NCBI GenBank assembly: GCA_016789905.1
Contig: JAEUQC010000065.1
Location: forward strand, 58,526-122,525
DNA from: Bryobacterales bacterium
Lineage (GTDB): Bacteria; Acidobacteriota; Terriglobia; Bryobacterales; Bryobacteraceae
DNA length: 64,000 bases
Reading direction: 5' to 3'
Of the stretch, positions 1 to 7,632 are shown one piece after another (the first letter of the stretch is position 1; each line of letters opens with the position of its first letter). Under the pieces are notes generated by a model. The model searched no databases, was not told where the DNA came from, and worked only from the letters and a program-made list of their open reading frames with translations. The position numbers and the translations under genes are program-made.

Positions 1-126
1 GGCGTCGCCGGCGGAACTGAATTCGTAAAGCAAATGGAAATCATCTACGGGCGACGTTTAGCGCCGAGACCCGCAGGCCGGCCGAAAAACCCCGCCAATT
101 CACGTCAGACATCCGTCGCACGGTAA
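1..126 (+). CDS. C-terminal fragment of a probable REP-associated (Y1/RAYT-type) transposase
   Basis: Frame 1 is open from the window edge to a TAA at 124-126 and gives a 41-residue tail. It contains FVKQMEIIYGRRLAPRP and then AGRPKNP. An 'EFV..ME...GRRL.P...GRP' ending is what I know from the C-termini of Y1 (PF01797) transposase-like proteins that mobilise REP palindromes. The N-terminal HUH catalytic part lies outside the window. The stop codon sits inside a REP-like palindrome (122-157), the expected genomic companion of such a gene. The family call rests on a short tail plus the palindrome, so it is moderately supported. Confidence 0.5.
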   Translation, partial: GVAGGTEFVKQMEIIYGRRLAPRPAGRPKNPANSRQTSVAR

Positions 127-157
127 AAAATTCTAGTGTCTGACACTGATTTTTACC
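122..157. repeat. REP-like imperfect palindrome beside the transposase tail
   Basis: The outer arms GGTAAAAA (122-129) and TTTTTACC (150-157) are exact reverse complements. They enclose a core AGTGTC-T-GACACT (135-147), itself a perfect 6-bp inverted repeat with a one-base centre. It overlaps the stop codon of the upstream transposase fragment and ends just inside the 3' end of the convergent enolase-superfamily gene. It could also act as a two-way transcription end. A second element of the same layout lies at 44367-44391. Confidence 0.7.
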
Positions 158-1448
158 AGGCGGCTACGGAGTGGTCGTCGTGGTAGACGCGGGCCATTGG
201 GCGAGTGCCGCCGAATGGATATTTCCGCAAAGCCTCCTCGGTAAGATCGAAGCCCAGGCCGGGACGGTCCGACAATGGGAAACGCCCGTTTACCATCCGC
301 ATCGCCGGGAATCCCAGCCACTCATGCCACACCTTCTCCTGCGGTCCTATCTCTACTCCACTGCATATCTCCTGCACCAGGAAGTTCGGCATCGCCGCAT
401 CGACATGCACGGTCGCCAACCCGCCAATGGGTCCTTCGCAAGCATGCGGCGCCATCGCCACTCCGCTCGCCTCCGCCAGCGCTCCCGCCTTCCATAACGC
501 CGTAATGCCGCCAACATGATTGATGTCGGTCTGAATAATATCGACGACACCCATCTCAATCAACTCCCGACAGTTATAAGCCGCCACCAACCGCTCCCCG
601 GTCGCAATTGGCGTTGTCGAACGCCGGGCGATCCGCTGCATCGCCTTCACGTTTTCCGGCGGACACGGCTCCTCCACAAACAACAGCTTTAACGGCTCCA
701 ACTCCTTTACCAGGATGCTGGCCACCGCTGGGCTCGTCTTGGCATGAAAGTCGATTCCGATGTCAATGTCGTCCCCAAGCCCCTCTCGCAAGTCGGCGAT
801 CGACCGAACCGCTCTGCTGATCTTGGCGTTTGTCTCAATCCATTCGTAATAGCCAGGAATCCCGCTCTTGAAACACGTGATTCCCTGTCTGCGCGCCTCT
901 TCTCGCAGCCGAGGGAGATCCTCCTTTGTGCGGGCCCGGAGATGATAGTAACCGCGAACTCCTCTCGGGTCCACTGGACCGCCCAACAATTTATACACAG
1001 GCAACCCAAGCGCCTTGCCGCGAATATCCCAAAGGGCCTGATCAATACCGCTGATCGCGGAGCCAATCACCGGTCCCGCGCGATAGAAACTATGCACGTA
1101 CATCGCCTGCCAATGATGCTCCACCTGCATCGGGTCGGCGCCAATCAGGAACTCTTTGAAATCCTCGACACAGGCCATGACGGCGGCGGCCTTACCCTCC
1201 AGCGTCCCCTCGCCCCAGCCGTATAGGCCGGGCTGATTCGTCTCCAGTTTTACGAAGACGTAGGGCCGATCCGACGTAGGCGTTAAGGACACGCCGAACA
1301 CCTTCAGCTTCGTGATGCGAATTTTGCTGCCAACAGTCGCGAATGGCTCCGAGGCCGCGGTGGCGGCCTGGGGGGCCAAGGCACAACCGCAAATGTCGGC
1401 CGCTTTGGCGGTGGCGCTGAGCGCGCCGAGAAATAACCGGCGTTCCAT
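153..1448 (-). CDS. Exported mandelate racemase/galactonate dehydratase-type enolase superfamily enzyme
   Basis: A 431-residue enolase-superfamily protein that probably dehydrates a sugar acid; the substrate is not readable. The capping-domain start GYYHL is followed by barrel ligands D233 with H235 (IDFH), E259/E260 (VEEPCP) and E285 (TGERL), and a catalytic H335 (APHACEGP). This is the galactonate dehydratase-like layout, complete. The N-terminus (ERRLFLGALS, then a hydrophobic Ala-rich stretch) looks like a Tat/Sec leader. I chose the ATG at 1448 because AGGGGAG lies eight bases upstream; a GTG nine bases earlier is too close to that site. The ATG overlaps the stop of the upstream paralogue (TAATG), so the two are probably translated together. 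Family call firm, substrate unknown. Confidence 0.88.
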   Translation of the reverse strand: MERRLFLGALSATAKAADICGCALAPQAATAASEPFATVGSKIRITKLKVFGVSLTPTSDRPYVFVKLETNQPGLYGWGEGTLEGKAAAVMACVEDFKEFLIGADPMQVEHHWQAMYVHSFYRAGPVIGSAISGIDQALWDIRGKALGLPVYKLLGGPVDPRGVRGYYHLRARTKEDLPRLREEARRQGITCFKSGIPGYYEWIETNAKISRAVRSIADLREGLGDDIDIGIDFHAKTSPAVASILVKELEPLKLLFVEEPCPPENVKAMQRIARRSTTPIATGERLVAAYNCRELIEMGVVDIIQTDINHVGGITALWKAGALAEASGVAMAPHACEGPIGGLATVHVDAAMPNFLVQEICSGVEIGPQEKVWHEWLGFPAMRMVNGRFPLSDRPGLGFDLTEEALRKYPFGGTRPMARVYHDDHSVAAW

Positions 1449-2443
1449 TAGTTCCACTCCCCTTCGTTGATGGTGATGCCGAGACCAGGCGCCGTGGGCA
1501 GTTCGGCGAAACCGTCCTTGACCGTGGCCGTGCCAGGAGGAATATCGAGCAGATAAAAATTCGGGATACTTGCCGCCAAGTGGAGCCCGGCCGCGGTGGC
1601 AATGCGGCCGCCGATGTTATAAGGAGCCACCGCCGTGTAATACGTCTCGGCGATGGCGGCGGCGCGGCGGATGGAGGAGATCCCCATGCGAGCCAAGTCA
1701 GGACGAAGGACATCGATTACCTGCTCCCGGAGTAGCTCCTGAAACTCGATTGGGCGGAGCGCATGGCGGCCAAAGCCGAGGGGAGTCACGTTTTCATCGC
1801 TAATTTTGCTAACGGCGCGGACGTTATCGAGCGGGCATGGCTCGTCGATCCAAAGGGGATGGAACCTTTCGACGGCGGCGGCAAGCGAAGAGGCCTGCGC
1901 CGGGGAGAGCTTCCCTGCCCCGTCGAGAACGAAATCGACCGAGTCCCCGGCGGCAGCGCGAAGCTCTTTGAGAACGGCGAGGGCGTTGTCCTTATTAACG
2001 GGCACGCGGAAAGCCAGATAGCCCTGCTCGCGAAGCGCCTCCATGGCCCGCGGGTCCGGCGCCGAAAGCGTCGCCATGGCCCTGACCTTGGTGCGGGTAG
2101 GACCGCCGAGCAGTTGATACACCGGCGCCTTGGCGATCTTGCCGGAAATGTCCAGAAGCGCGGTGTTCATGGCCGCCTCCATCGGGCCACTGACGATAGT
2201 GCGGACGACCTCGAAGCTGGTGGCTTCACGGTCCTTGATCAAGGCCATTGCGGCGTCGAACTGGGCCTGTTCTATCGGCGCGCACTCCCCGTAGCCGGTC
2301 ACTCCGCTCCGCGTTTGAAGCCGGACGATAGAGTACCGTGCCGTGCGCCAGTGCCGGCCGGCGACGATGCTATTGGGACCGGTGGCGAATGGCACGGGCT
2401 GCGGGGCGAGCCGTAGGCGGCGAGAGAGAGGCGCGGTGGGCAT
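1448..2443 (-). CDS. Degenerate enolase-superfamily paralogue (mandelate racemase-like)
   Basis: 331 residues that align along their length with the downstream enolase-superfamily protein (shared YGE, LLGGP, EPCP and GR blocks). D174 and E201 of the metal site remain. The helper His beside the first Asp is Ala (LDGAGK, A176), the third metal ligand in the TGER position is Arg (GFGRH, R226), and the catalytic His of the APH motif is Tyr (Y275 in APYN). It therefore probably lacks normal dehydratase/racemase chemistry and may be a binding partner, a changed enzyme or a decaying copy. No export signal is visible. The ATG at 2443 is preferred over a TTG at 2449. Its stop overlaps the next start. 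Confidence 0.8.
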   Translation of the reverse strand: MPTAPLSRRLRLAPQPVPFATGPNSIVAGRHWRTARYSIVRLQTRSGVTGYGECAPIEQAQFDAAMALIKDREATSFEVVRTIVSGPMEAAMNTALLDISGKIAKAPVYQLLGGPTRTKVRAMATLSAPDPRAMEALREQGYLAFRVPVNKDNALAVLKELRAAAGDSVDFVLDGAGKLSPAQASSLAAAVERFHPLWIDEPCPLDNVRAVSKISDENVTPLGFGRHALRPIEFQELLREQVIDVLRPDLARMGISSIRRAAAIAETYYTAVAPYNIGGRIATAAGLHLAASIPNFYLLDIPPGTATVKDGFAELPTAPGLGITINEGEWN

Positions 2444-2478
2444 GGGCAATACGATATCACTTTGGATAGACTACGGAC

Positions 2479-3405
2479 ATGCGAACTCTATTGCTGGTCG
2501 TGCTGGCGCTTTCGGCCTTCGCCGGAGACAAGGATTTCAACGGCCGTTGGGATATCAAGGTGGAAAACGCGGCCAATCGGCGGGCGTGGTGGCTGGAGGT
2601 GAATGGCGCGGGAACGCCGAAGATGACCGGCAAGTTTATCAGCGCACTGGGCGGCGATCTGAATGTGATTAATAACCTTTCGATCCAAGATGGCTTGCTC
2701 TCCTTTTCGTTCGACCGGAAAGGCGCGCAACCGGCGAAGCTCGTCTATACGGCGAAGCTGGTGAAGGGTGAGCTTATCGGGGAGCACTTCATTGAAGGAA
2801 AGCCGCAGAAAACGGCGTTCATTGGAAAACGGGCGCCGGTGTTGAAGGATAAGGACGATAACTCCTGGAAGCGCGGGAAAGCGGTTGAGTTATTCAACGG
2901 GAGGGATTTGAGTAACTGGGCGGCGATGGTGCCGGGCAGAGAGTTGGGATGGAAAGTGGAAAACGGCATTATGAAGAATGTTGCCGGCGCGAATAATCTG
3001 GTTTCCGCGGAGACGTTTTGGAATTTCGAACTGCACTGCGAGTTCAAAATCGGGGCGCACTCCAATGGCGGATTGGGACTGCGCGGGCGGTACGAGATCC
3101 AGATTATCGACGACTTTGGGAAGCCGGCAGGTTCGCACGGGACTGGCGCGTTGTATAGCCGTATCGTCCCAACAGAGAACGCGAGCAAGGCGCCGGGCGA
3201 ATGGCAGACTTACGACATCCGCCTGGTGGGCCGGCTTGTGACAGTGACGGTCAATGGCAAAAAAGTTATCGACAAGGGTGTCGTGGAGGGGCTTACCGCG
3301 ATGGCACACGATTGGGATGAGTCGGCGCCTGGGCCGATAAGTGTGCAGGGCGACCACGGGCCGGTGGAGATCCGGAAACTGACGGTGACGCCGCTGACCA
3401 AATAG
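2479..3405 (+). CDS. Exported DUF1080 (3-keto-disaccharide hydrolase-like) protein
   Basis: 308 residues with a short Sec signal (MRTLLLVVLALSAFAG). Residues about 20-120 form a beta-rich domain. From about 130 to the end the DUF1080/PF06439 lectin-like fold is recognisable: ELFNGRDLSNW, then WKVENGIM, FELHCEFKI, SNGGLGLRGRYEIQI, GALYS and the closing GPVEIRKLTV strand. Members of this family bind or cleave glycosides, including 3-keto-disaccharides, outside the cytoplasm. The gene is divergent from the enolase pair with only 35 bases between start codons, so both promoters must be compact or overlap coding sequence. No good Shine-Dalgarno sequence precedes this ATG. Confidence 0.85.
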   Translation: MRTLLLVVLALSAFAGDKDFNGRWDIKVENAANRRAWWLEVNGAGTPKMTGKFISALGGDLNVINNLSIQDGLLSFSFDRKGAQPAKLVYTAKLVKGELIGEHFIEGKPQKTAFIGKRAPVLKDKDDNSWKRGKAVELFNGRDLSNWAAMVPGRELGWKVENGIMKNVAGANNLVSAETFWNFELHCEFKIGAHSNGGLGLRGRYEIQIIDDFGKPAGSHGTGALYSRIVPTENASKAPGEWQTYDIRLVGRLVTVTVNGKKVIDKGVVEGLTAMAHDWDESAPGPISVQGDHGPVEIRKLTVTPLTK

Positions 3406-3425
3406 AGAGTTCGCATGGGGGTACA

Positions 3426-3480
3426 GCGATGCGAGACGAGCATCGCCACCGGCGGCCCGGATTACACAGCCTGTAATCCG
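3426..3480. terminator. Two tandem hairpins between convergent genes
   Basis: GCGATGC (3426-3432) pairs with GCATCGC (3440-3446), and CGGATTACA (3458-3466) pairs with TGTAATCCG (3472-3480); both stems are perfect. They lie just after the DUF1080 stop and face the GMC gene coming from the right, so they may end transcription or protect 3' ends. There is no T-run, so a classic intrinsic terminator is not shown. The remaining 200 bases to 3680 hold no gene I can support. Confidence 0.4.
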
Positions 3481-3680
3481 CCCTGTTATCCAGGGTTGCG
3501 AAGAGGTACGGGAAATGGGGGACAGGCCAAGGCGATGTCCCTGCTGTCGTGCTTCGCGTCGGGCGCTGGCTGGTGCTGGCGGCAGAGTCAGAGATCCGTT
3601 CGTACTGGTCGCGAGGCCTTCGTTGCCACGGGGACCAAGCTCTCCTTTGTCCAGACCACAGCGCCAGCAGGGAAAGAGCG

Positions 3681-5312
3681 TTACAAATTGCCCGTCCGCA
3701 TCTGCTGGGCAAGGTAATCCGTAGCTCGCCAAGCCAAAGCAAGAATTGTAATCGTCGGGTTCTTCTCCGAGGCGGTGGTGAATGACGACCCATCGACAAC
3801 AAAGACGTTCCTCACGTCGTGCATTTGATTGAAGCCGTTCAAGGCGCTGCGCTTCGGATCGTCGCCCATTCGACAGGTGCCGTGTTCATGAATCGCACTG
3901 CCAAAGGGGTCGATTGTGCCGCGTTCGAACGGAACCATCTCTGCCTTCATCCCCTTGAAAACGCTCTCCGCCATATCGTACATCTCGTTCAGCATCTTCC
4001 GCTCGTTCTCGCCGATGGAATACTCAATCCTCGAAATAGGGATGCCGTAGCGGTCCTTCGGCGTGCCCTCGACGGTTACGCGGTTTTGCTTGTATGGCAG
4101 CACCTCGCCGTAGGGATGCATGGCCACCAGCGCCGGGTACCGTTTTTTAATTCCCCGCTTCAAGTCCAGCCCGAAGCCTTCAAGCTGTTTGGCCCAGTTA
4201 CCCACTCCCGCCTGCGAACCGGTGTTCCAGAACTGCGACCCGAAGCCGCGCAGATAGTCCCGTTTGCGGCCGTCGCGGGCATTGTAGCGTGGCAAATAGA
4301 TATGCTCGCCGCCGAGACCATCGTCATTCAGCGCCTTGGTGCCCATCAGTTCGGGAACGAAGCCCATTATGTGGAACCGCACCTGTTCGCACAGGTAGTT
4401 TCCAATGACGCCGCTGGAGTTGCCGATCTTGGAATTAAGCAGGATCCGCGTAGAATCGACGCAACTGGCGCCTAAAATGATGCGCTTGCCGTAGACGATG
4501 CGTTCGGCTTTGGTGAAACGGTCAAAGTAGCGGACGCCTTTGGCCAGGCCGTTATCGCCGAGCAGGATGTGGGCGACGACGGCGTTATCGACTATCTTCA
4601 GCCGGCCAGACTTTTCGGCAGGATCGAGCAAATAATCGGTGGAGTTAAAGAATGCGGAAACGTCACAGCCCCGGCCGCAAGCGCCACAATAGTGACAGGG
4701 GTTGTGACCATTCGCAGGCTTCGTGTTGACGGCCTTGCGCTGGTTCACAACTTTAATGCCGAGAGCCTCGGCAGACCGCTTCATGAACCGTTCGCCGCAG
4801 CGAAGGGCGGGCGGCGGCTGATGGAAACGGGAACCGGGCAGCGAATCCGTATCGTCATCACCGCCGCAAACACCGATGGTTTGATCCACCTTGTCGTAGT
4901 AGGGCGCAAGGTCCTTATAGCGAATGGGCCAGGGGATCTCCCAGCCGTCCTTCGCCGGGCCTTCAAAGTCCAGGTCGGAATAACGGAGCGCGACGCGGCC
5001 CCAAATATTTGTCTTGCCGCCCCGGCCCCAGACGCGGATGAGATCGAAGCGATTGGGCTCCTTCGATTCGTAGGGCTGCTCCTTCACATCAAGCTGAATC
5101 TTCGGCGGCGCCAGGCCCTTTTCAATGCGCTCGCGCCACTGCCACGGCTTCACATGAGTCCAGAACTCTTCGCGTTTGAACCGGGCTCCGGCATCGAGCA
5201 TCAGCACGTTGACGCCATGGTTAACCGCAAGATTCCAGGCCGACATGCCGCCAGCGGCGCCGGAGCCGATAACGATCACATCATGCACTTCCGGGGACGA
5301 TTGGGTGAACAT
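3681..5312 (-). CDS. GMC-family FAD oxidoreductase (gluconate/fructose dehydrogenase large subunit-like)
   Basis: 543 residues. The FAD-binding motif is VIVIGSGAAGG near residue 13, and the GMC C-terminal active-site segment is HEHGTCRMGDD. It should oxidise a sugar, polyol or sugar acid and pass electrons on rather than to oxygen. A cysteine set C206-C209-C212-C216 (CHYCGACGRGC) has the spacing of an iron-sulfur ligand set, as in FAD-dependent glucose dehydrogenases that carry a cluster. It starts three bases after the stop of the subunit 3-like gene, forming a two-gene unit. No signal peptide is present; export is probably piggyback with the Tat-type partner. No cytochrome gene is adjacent, unlike the related module at 56.8-60.0 kb. 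Confidence 0.85.
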   Translation of the reverse strand: MFTQSSPEVHDVIVIGSGAAGGMSAWNLAVNHGVNVLMLDAGARFKREEFWTHVKPWQWRERIEKGLAPPKIQLDVKEQPYESKEPNRFDLIRVWGRGGKTNIWGRVALRYSDLDFEGPAKDGWEIPWPIRYKDLAPYYDKVDQTIGVCGGDDDTDSLPGSRFHQPPPALRCGERFMKRSAEALGIKVVNQRKAVNTKPANGHNPCHYCGACGRGCDVSAFFNSTDYLLDPAEKSGRLKIVDNAVVAHILLGDNGLAKGVRYFDRFTKAERIVYGKRIILGASCVDSTRILLNSKIGNSSGVIGNYLCEQVRFHIMGFVPELMGTKALNDDGLGGEHIYLPRYNARDGRKRDYLRGFGSQFWNTGSQAGVGNWAKQLEGFGLDLKRGIKKRYPALVAMHPYGEVLPYKQNRVTVEGTPKDRYGIPISRIEYSIGENERKMLNEMYDMAESVFKGMKAEMVPFERGTIDPFGSAIHEHGTCRMGDDPKRSALNGFNQMHDVRNVFVVDGSSFTTASEKNPTITILALAWRATDYLAQQMRTGNL

Positions 5313-5315
5313 GGC

Positions 5316-5816
5316 TTAGGCATGCTCCTTGTGGGTGCAGCCCTTAAACTCGCGAACAAAGGTATTGGCGTTCCAGCCAAGTTCCAACTGCAACCCCTCT
5401 TTGGTGCCGTAGTAACCATCAATGGTGAGGTCTTTTATGGTTTGGAAAATGCGGCGCGGCTCGCCGGTGGACTTACTCCAGGATGTTAGTAACGCAACCT
5501 GATCGGAGTTAGTAAACTTCTGCTTCTGAATCCAGGCCAGGTCCTTCCGCAGTTGCGCGCCGCGCCTGGGGCTGGTGAAGCACTGCCAATCGATATAGTA
5601 GTGCACTTGGGCATCGGCGGCCCCAGGGGTATCGGACCGCGGGATGATGTGATCCACCAGCTTCGCGAGAAGATCCATTTCGGCGGGCTTAAAGAACCGC
5701 GCCTGCTTCTTGGCTGGCGCGGTCTCCTTGTCCGACGGATGGCTGTGTTCCTGGGCGCCGGCGGCGGTGGCCGTCAGGGCGGCGCCGATCTGAAGCAGAT
5801 CCCGGCGAGAGCTCAT
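5316..5816 (-). CDS. Gluconate 2-dehydrogenase subunit 3-like protein with Tat-type leader
   Basis: 166 residues starting MSSRRDLLQIGAALTATAAG, a twin-arginine-like leader with an SRRDLL motif. The mature part (LLAKLVDHIIPRSDTPGA, then KDLAWIQKQ and a C-terminal GYYGTKEG helix) is typical of the gamma/small subunit (PF13618) of membrane gluconate dehydrogenases. This subunit usually escorts the FAD subunit through Tat. It lies directly upstream of the GMC gene and 15 bases downstream of the thiol peroxidase stop, so all may sit on one minus-strand transcript. Confidence 0.85.
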   Translation of the reverse strand: MSSRRDLLQIGAALTATAAGAQEHSHPSDKETAPAKKQARFFKPAEMDLLAKLVDHIIPRSDTPGAADAQVHYYIDWQCFTSPRRGAQLRKDLAWIQKQKFTNSDQVALLTSWSKSTGEPRRIFQTIKDLTIDGYYGTKEGLQLELGWNANTFVREFKGCTHKEHA

Positions 5817-5831
5817 GGGTGACTCCGAAAG

Positions 5832-6344
5832 TTAAGCGGTGAGGGAGCGCGCAGCGGCAAGGGCCGCGTCATAATCGGGGTGGTTGCCCACCTCGCCGAC
5901 ATACTCGGCGTGCCGGATTATGTTATCGCCATCCACCACAAATATGGCTCGCGCATGGATACGCAGGTCTTCGATCAGTGTGCCATAAGCGGCGCCGAAC
6001 GAACCGGTGCGATGGTCGGAGAGCATGACCAGATTGTCGACTCCCATGGCGCCGCACCAGCGCTTCATGGCGAAAGGAAGGTCCATGGAAAGGGTGTAGA
6101 TCTTAACGTTGGGAAGTGCACAGGCTTCTTCGTTGAACCGCTTGGTCTGCATATCGCAAACGGGGGTATCAAGCGAGGGCACGACGCTGAAAATGCGAAC
6201 GCCGCCGCCGGTGTCGGCAAGTGTGACGGTTTTGAGCGTGGTGTCAACCACCTCAAAATCGGGCGCTGTGTCGCCAGCCTTCAACTCCGGTCCGATGACG
6301 TTTTTGGGATTGCCGCGAAGGGTGATGGCAGAAGTGCGTATCAT
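5832..6344 (-). CDS. tpx: Thiol peroxidase, atypical 2-Cys peroxiredoxin
   Basis: 170 residues, the normal length for Tpx. It reduces hydrogen peroxide and alkyl hydroperoxides with thioredoxin as donor. The peroxidatic cysteine is C63 in PSLDTPVCD, and the resolving cysteine is C97 in RWCGAMG; both match the E. coli arrangement. The start chosen is the ATG at 6344 (MIRTSAITLRGNP), with GGAG eight bases upstream. A longer open frame upstream belongs to the overlapping DUF418 gene, whose TGA overlaps this ATG (ATGA). Translation was therefore once coupled to a gene that is now broken. Confidence 0.93.
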   Translation of the reverse strand: MIRTSAITLRGNPKNVIGPELKAGDTAPDFEVVDTTLKTVTLADTGGGVRIFSVVPSLDTPVCDMQTKRFNEEACALPNVKIYTLSMDLPFAMKRWCGAMGVDNLVMLSDHRTGSFGAAYGTLIEDLRIHARAIFVVDGDNIIRHAEYVGEVGNHPDYDAALAAARSLTA

Positions 6345-7626
6345 GATGAGGACTCCATGATAGCAGCGCGGCGCATTGATTGGCGCTCCCAATAGGTGAG
6401 CGAGCGCCACGCCCATTCCGCCGGTCCGTATTGAAAATAACGGAGCCAAATGGGGCCCACCGTCAGGTTGACGGCCCAGACGGCGAGAACCACGTAGTAG
6501 AGTTGATGCCGCTCCAATTGGCCGAAGTTCCCAAGCCCATAGCCGTTAAAGAACAGTGTGCAGAGAATGGACGTGAGCAGATAATTGGAGAGCTCCGTGC
6601 GGCCGACGGCGGCCAGTGGCCGGGTGAGCAAACCGGCGCCCGCTTTGCATACGAGCATCACAATCCCGGTATAGCCGAGCGCGACGGCGAGCCGCCCGCC
6701 GTCCGCCGTCGAAGCGATGTAATTGAAAAAGCCGGAAGTGTCGAAACCAGACGCCGCCCAGTAGTGAAGCGGGATGCCCAAAGCGAACCCGGCGCTGGCG
6801 AACGTGCCATAGAACCGCACCGAGCGCGTGGCGCTGAAGACCTGCGCCTTGGCGAGCCCCATTCCCAGGATGAGCATGGCAAGCACATCGAGGAAGAAGA
6901 ACTGGAAGAACATGGTGAACTCCATGGTGACCGCCTGCCCGAATCGCTGACCCAGGTTATCCACCCAGCCGGAGCGATGCGTTCGCACTTCCTTTTCAAC
7001 CTCGGCCTTTGGAGGCGCAAACATTTCCGCCAGTTGATTCCATTCCTGGATCGACTTCTGCTCTTCCTGCGTGGGGATTGGAGCTCTTTAAGCCGCGACA
7101 GCCGCCGCCCGCAGTTCGGCGATGCCGAAACCGGCACCAAACCCTTGGAGGGAATGGAATACAATCAGCGCCACGCCCAAGTAAATAAGCGCTTTGGCGG
7201 AAAGCCGGCGGAACGGGAACAGCAGCAGACCCACAACACCATAGGGAAGAGGATATCGCCATACCAGATGAGATGCGCGTGGAGCAGGCCGATCAAAATG
7301 AGCCACAGAGTACACCGTTAATAGATATCGGCGGCTTCAATACCAGCGCCGCGGCGTTCGGCGCGTTCCAGCAGCAGGAACGCGCTGGCGCCAAACAACA
7401 AAGAAAACAGGGAGCGGAACTTCCCGTCCCACAACACGGCGGCAATGAGCCATGCCGTGTAGTTGCGGCCATCGGCGCCCCCGTAAACGTTGGGATTCAT
7501 GTAGGCGGCGAAGGGCAGCCCGAAAGAGACGATGTTCAGCAGCAGGATACCGAGGAGGGAAAAGACGCGGAGCGTGTCGATGGAATCGACACGCTCCGCT
7601 TGGGCGACAGGATGGATGTGTTCCAT
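6341..7626 (-). pseudogene. Broken DUF418-family membrane protein gene
   Basis: Three pieces of one DUF418 protein are readable in order. The N-terminal part (ERVDSIDTLRVFSLLGILLLN) runs from ATG 7626 to a TAA at 7318-7320. The same frame continues past that stop through LILIGLLHAHLIWYGDILF, then a one-base shift near 7240 moves the reading to YGVVGLLLFPFRRLS. A second TAA follows at 7088-7090, and the same frame resumes (PTQEEQKSIQEW) into the intact C-terminal half with four to five membrane segments ending at 6341. Two nonsense codons plus a frameshift make this a pseudogene unless the assembly is wrong. It starts six bases after the M48 stop and overlaps tpx. Confidence 0.85.
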
Positions 7627-7632
7627 AACCGG

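Noticed and set aside
3481..3680. Small open frames in the gap between DUF1080 and GMC genes
   Set aside because: They are Arg/Pro/Cys-rich, overlap on both strands and have no ribosome-binding site or family resemblance.
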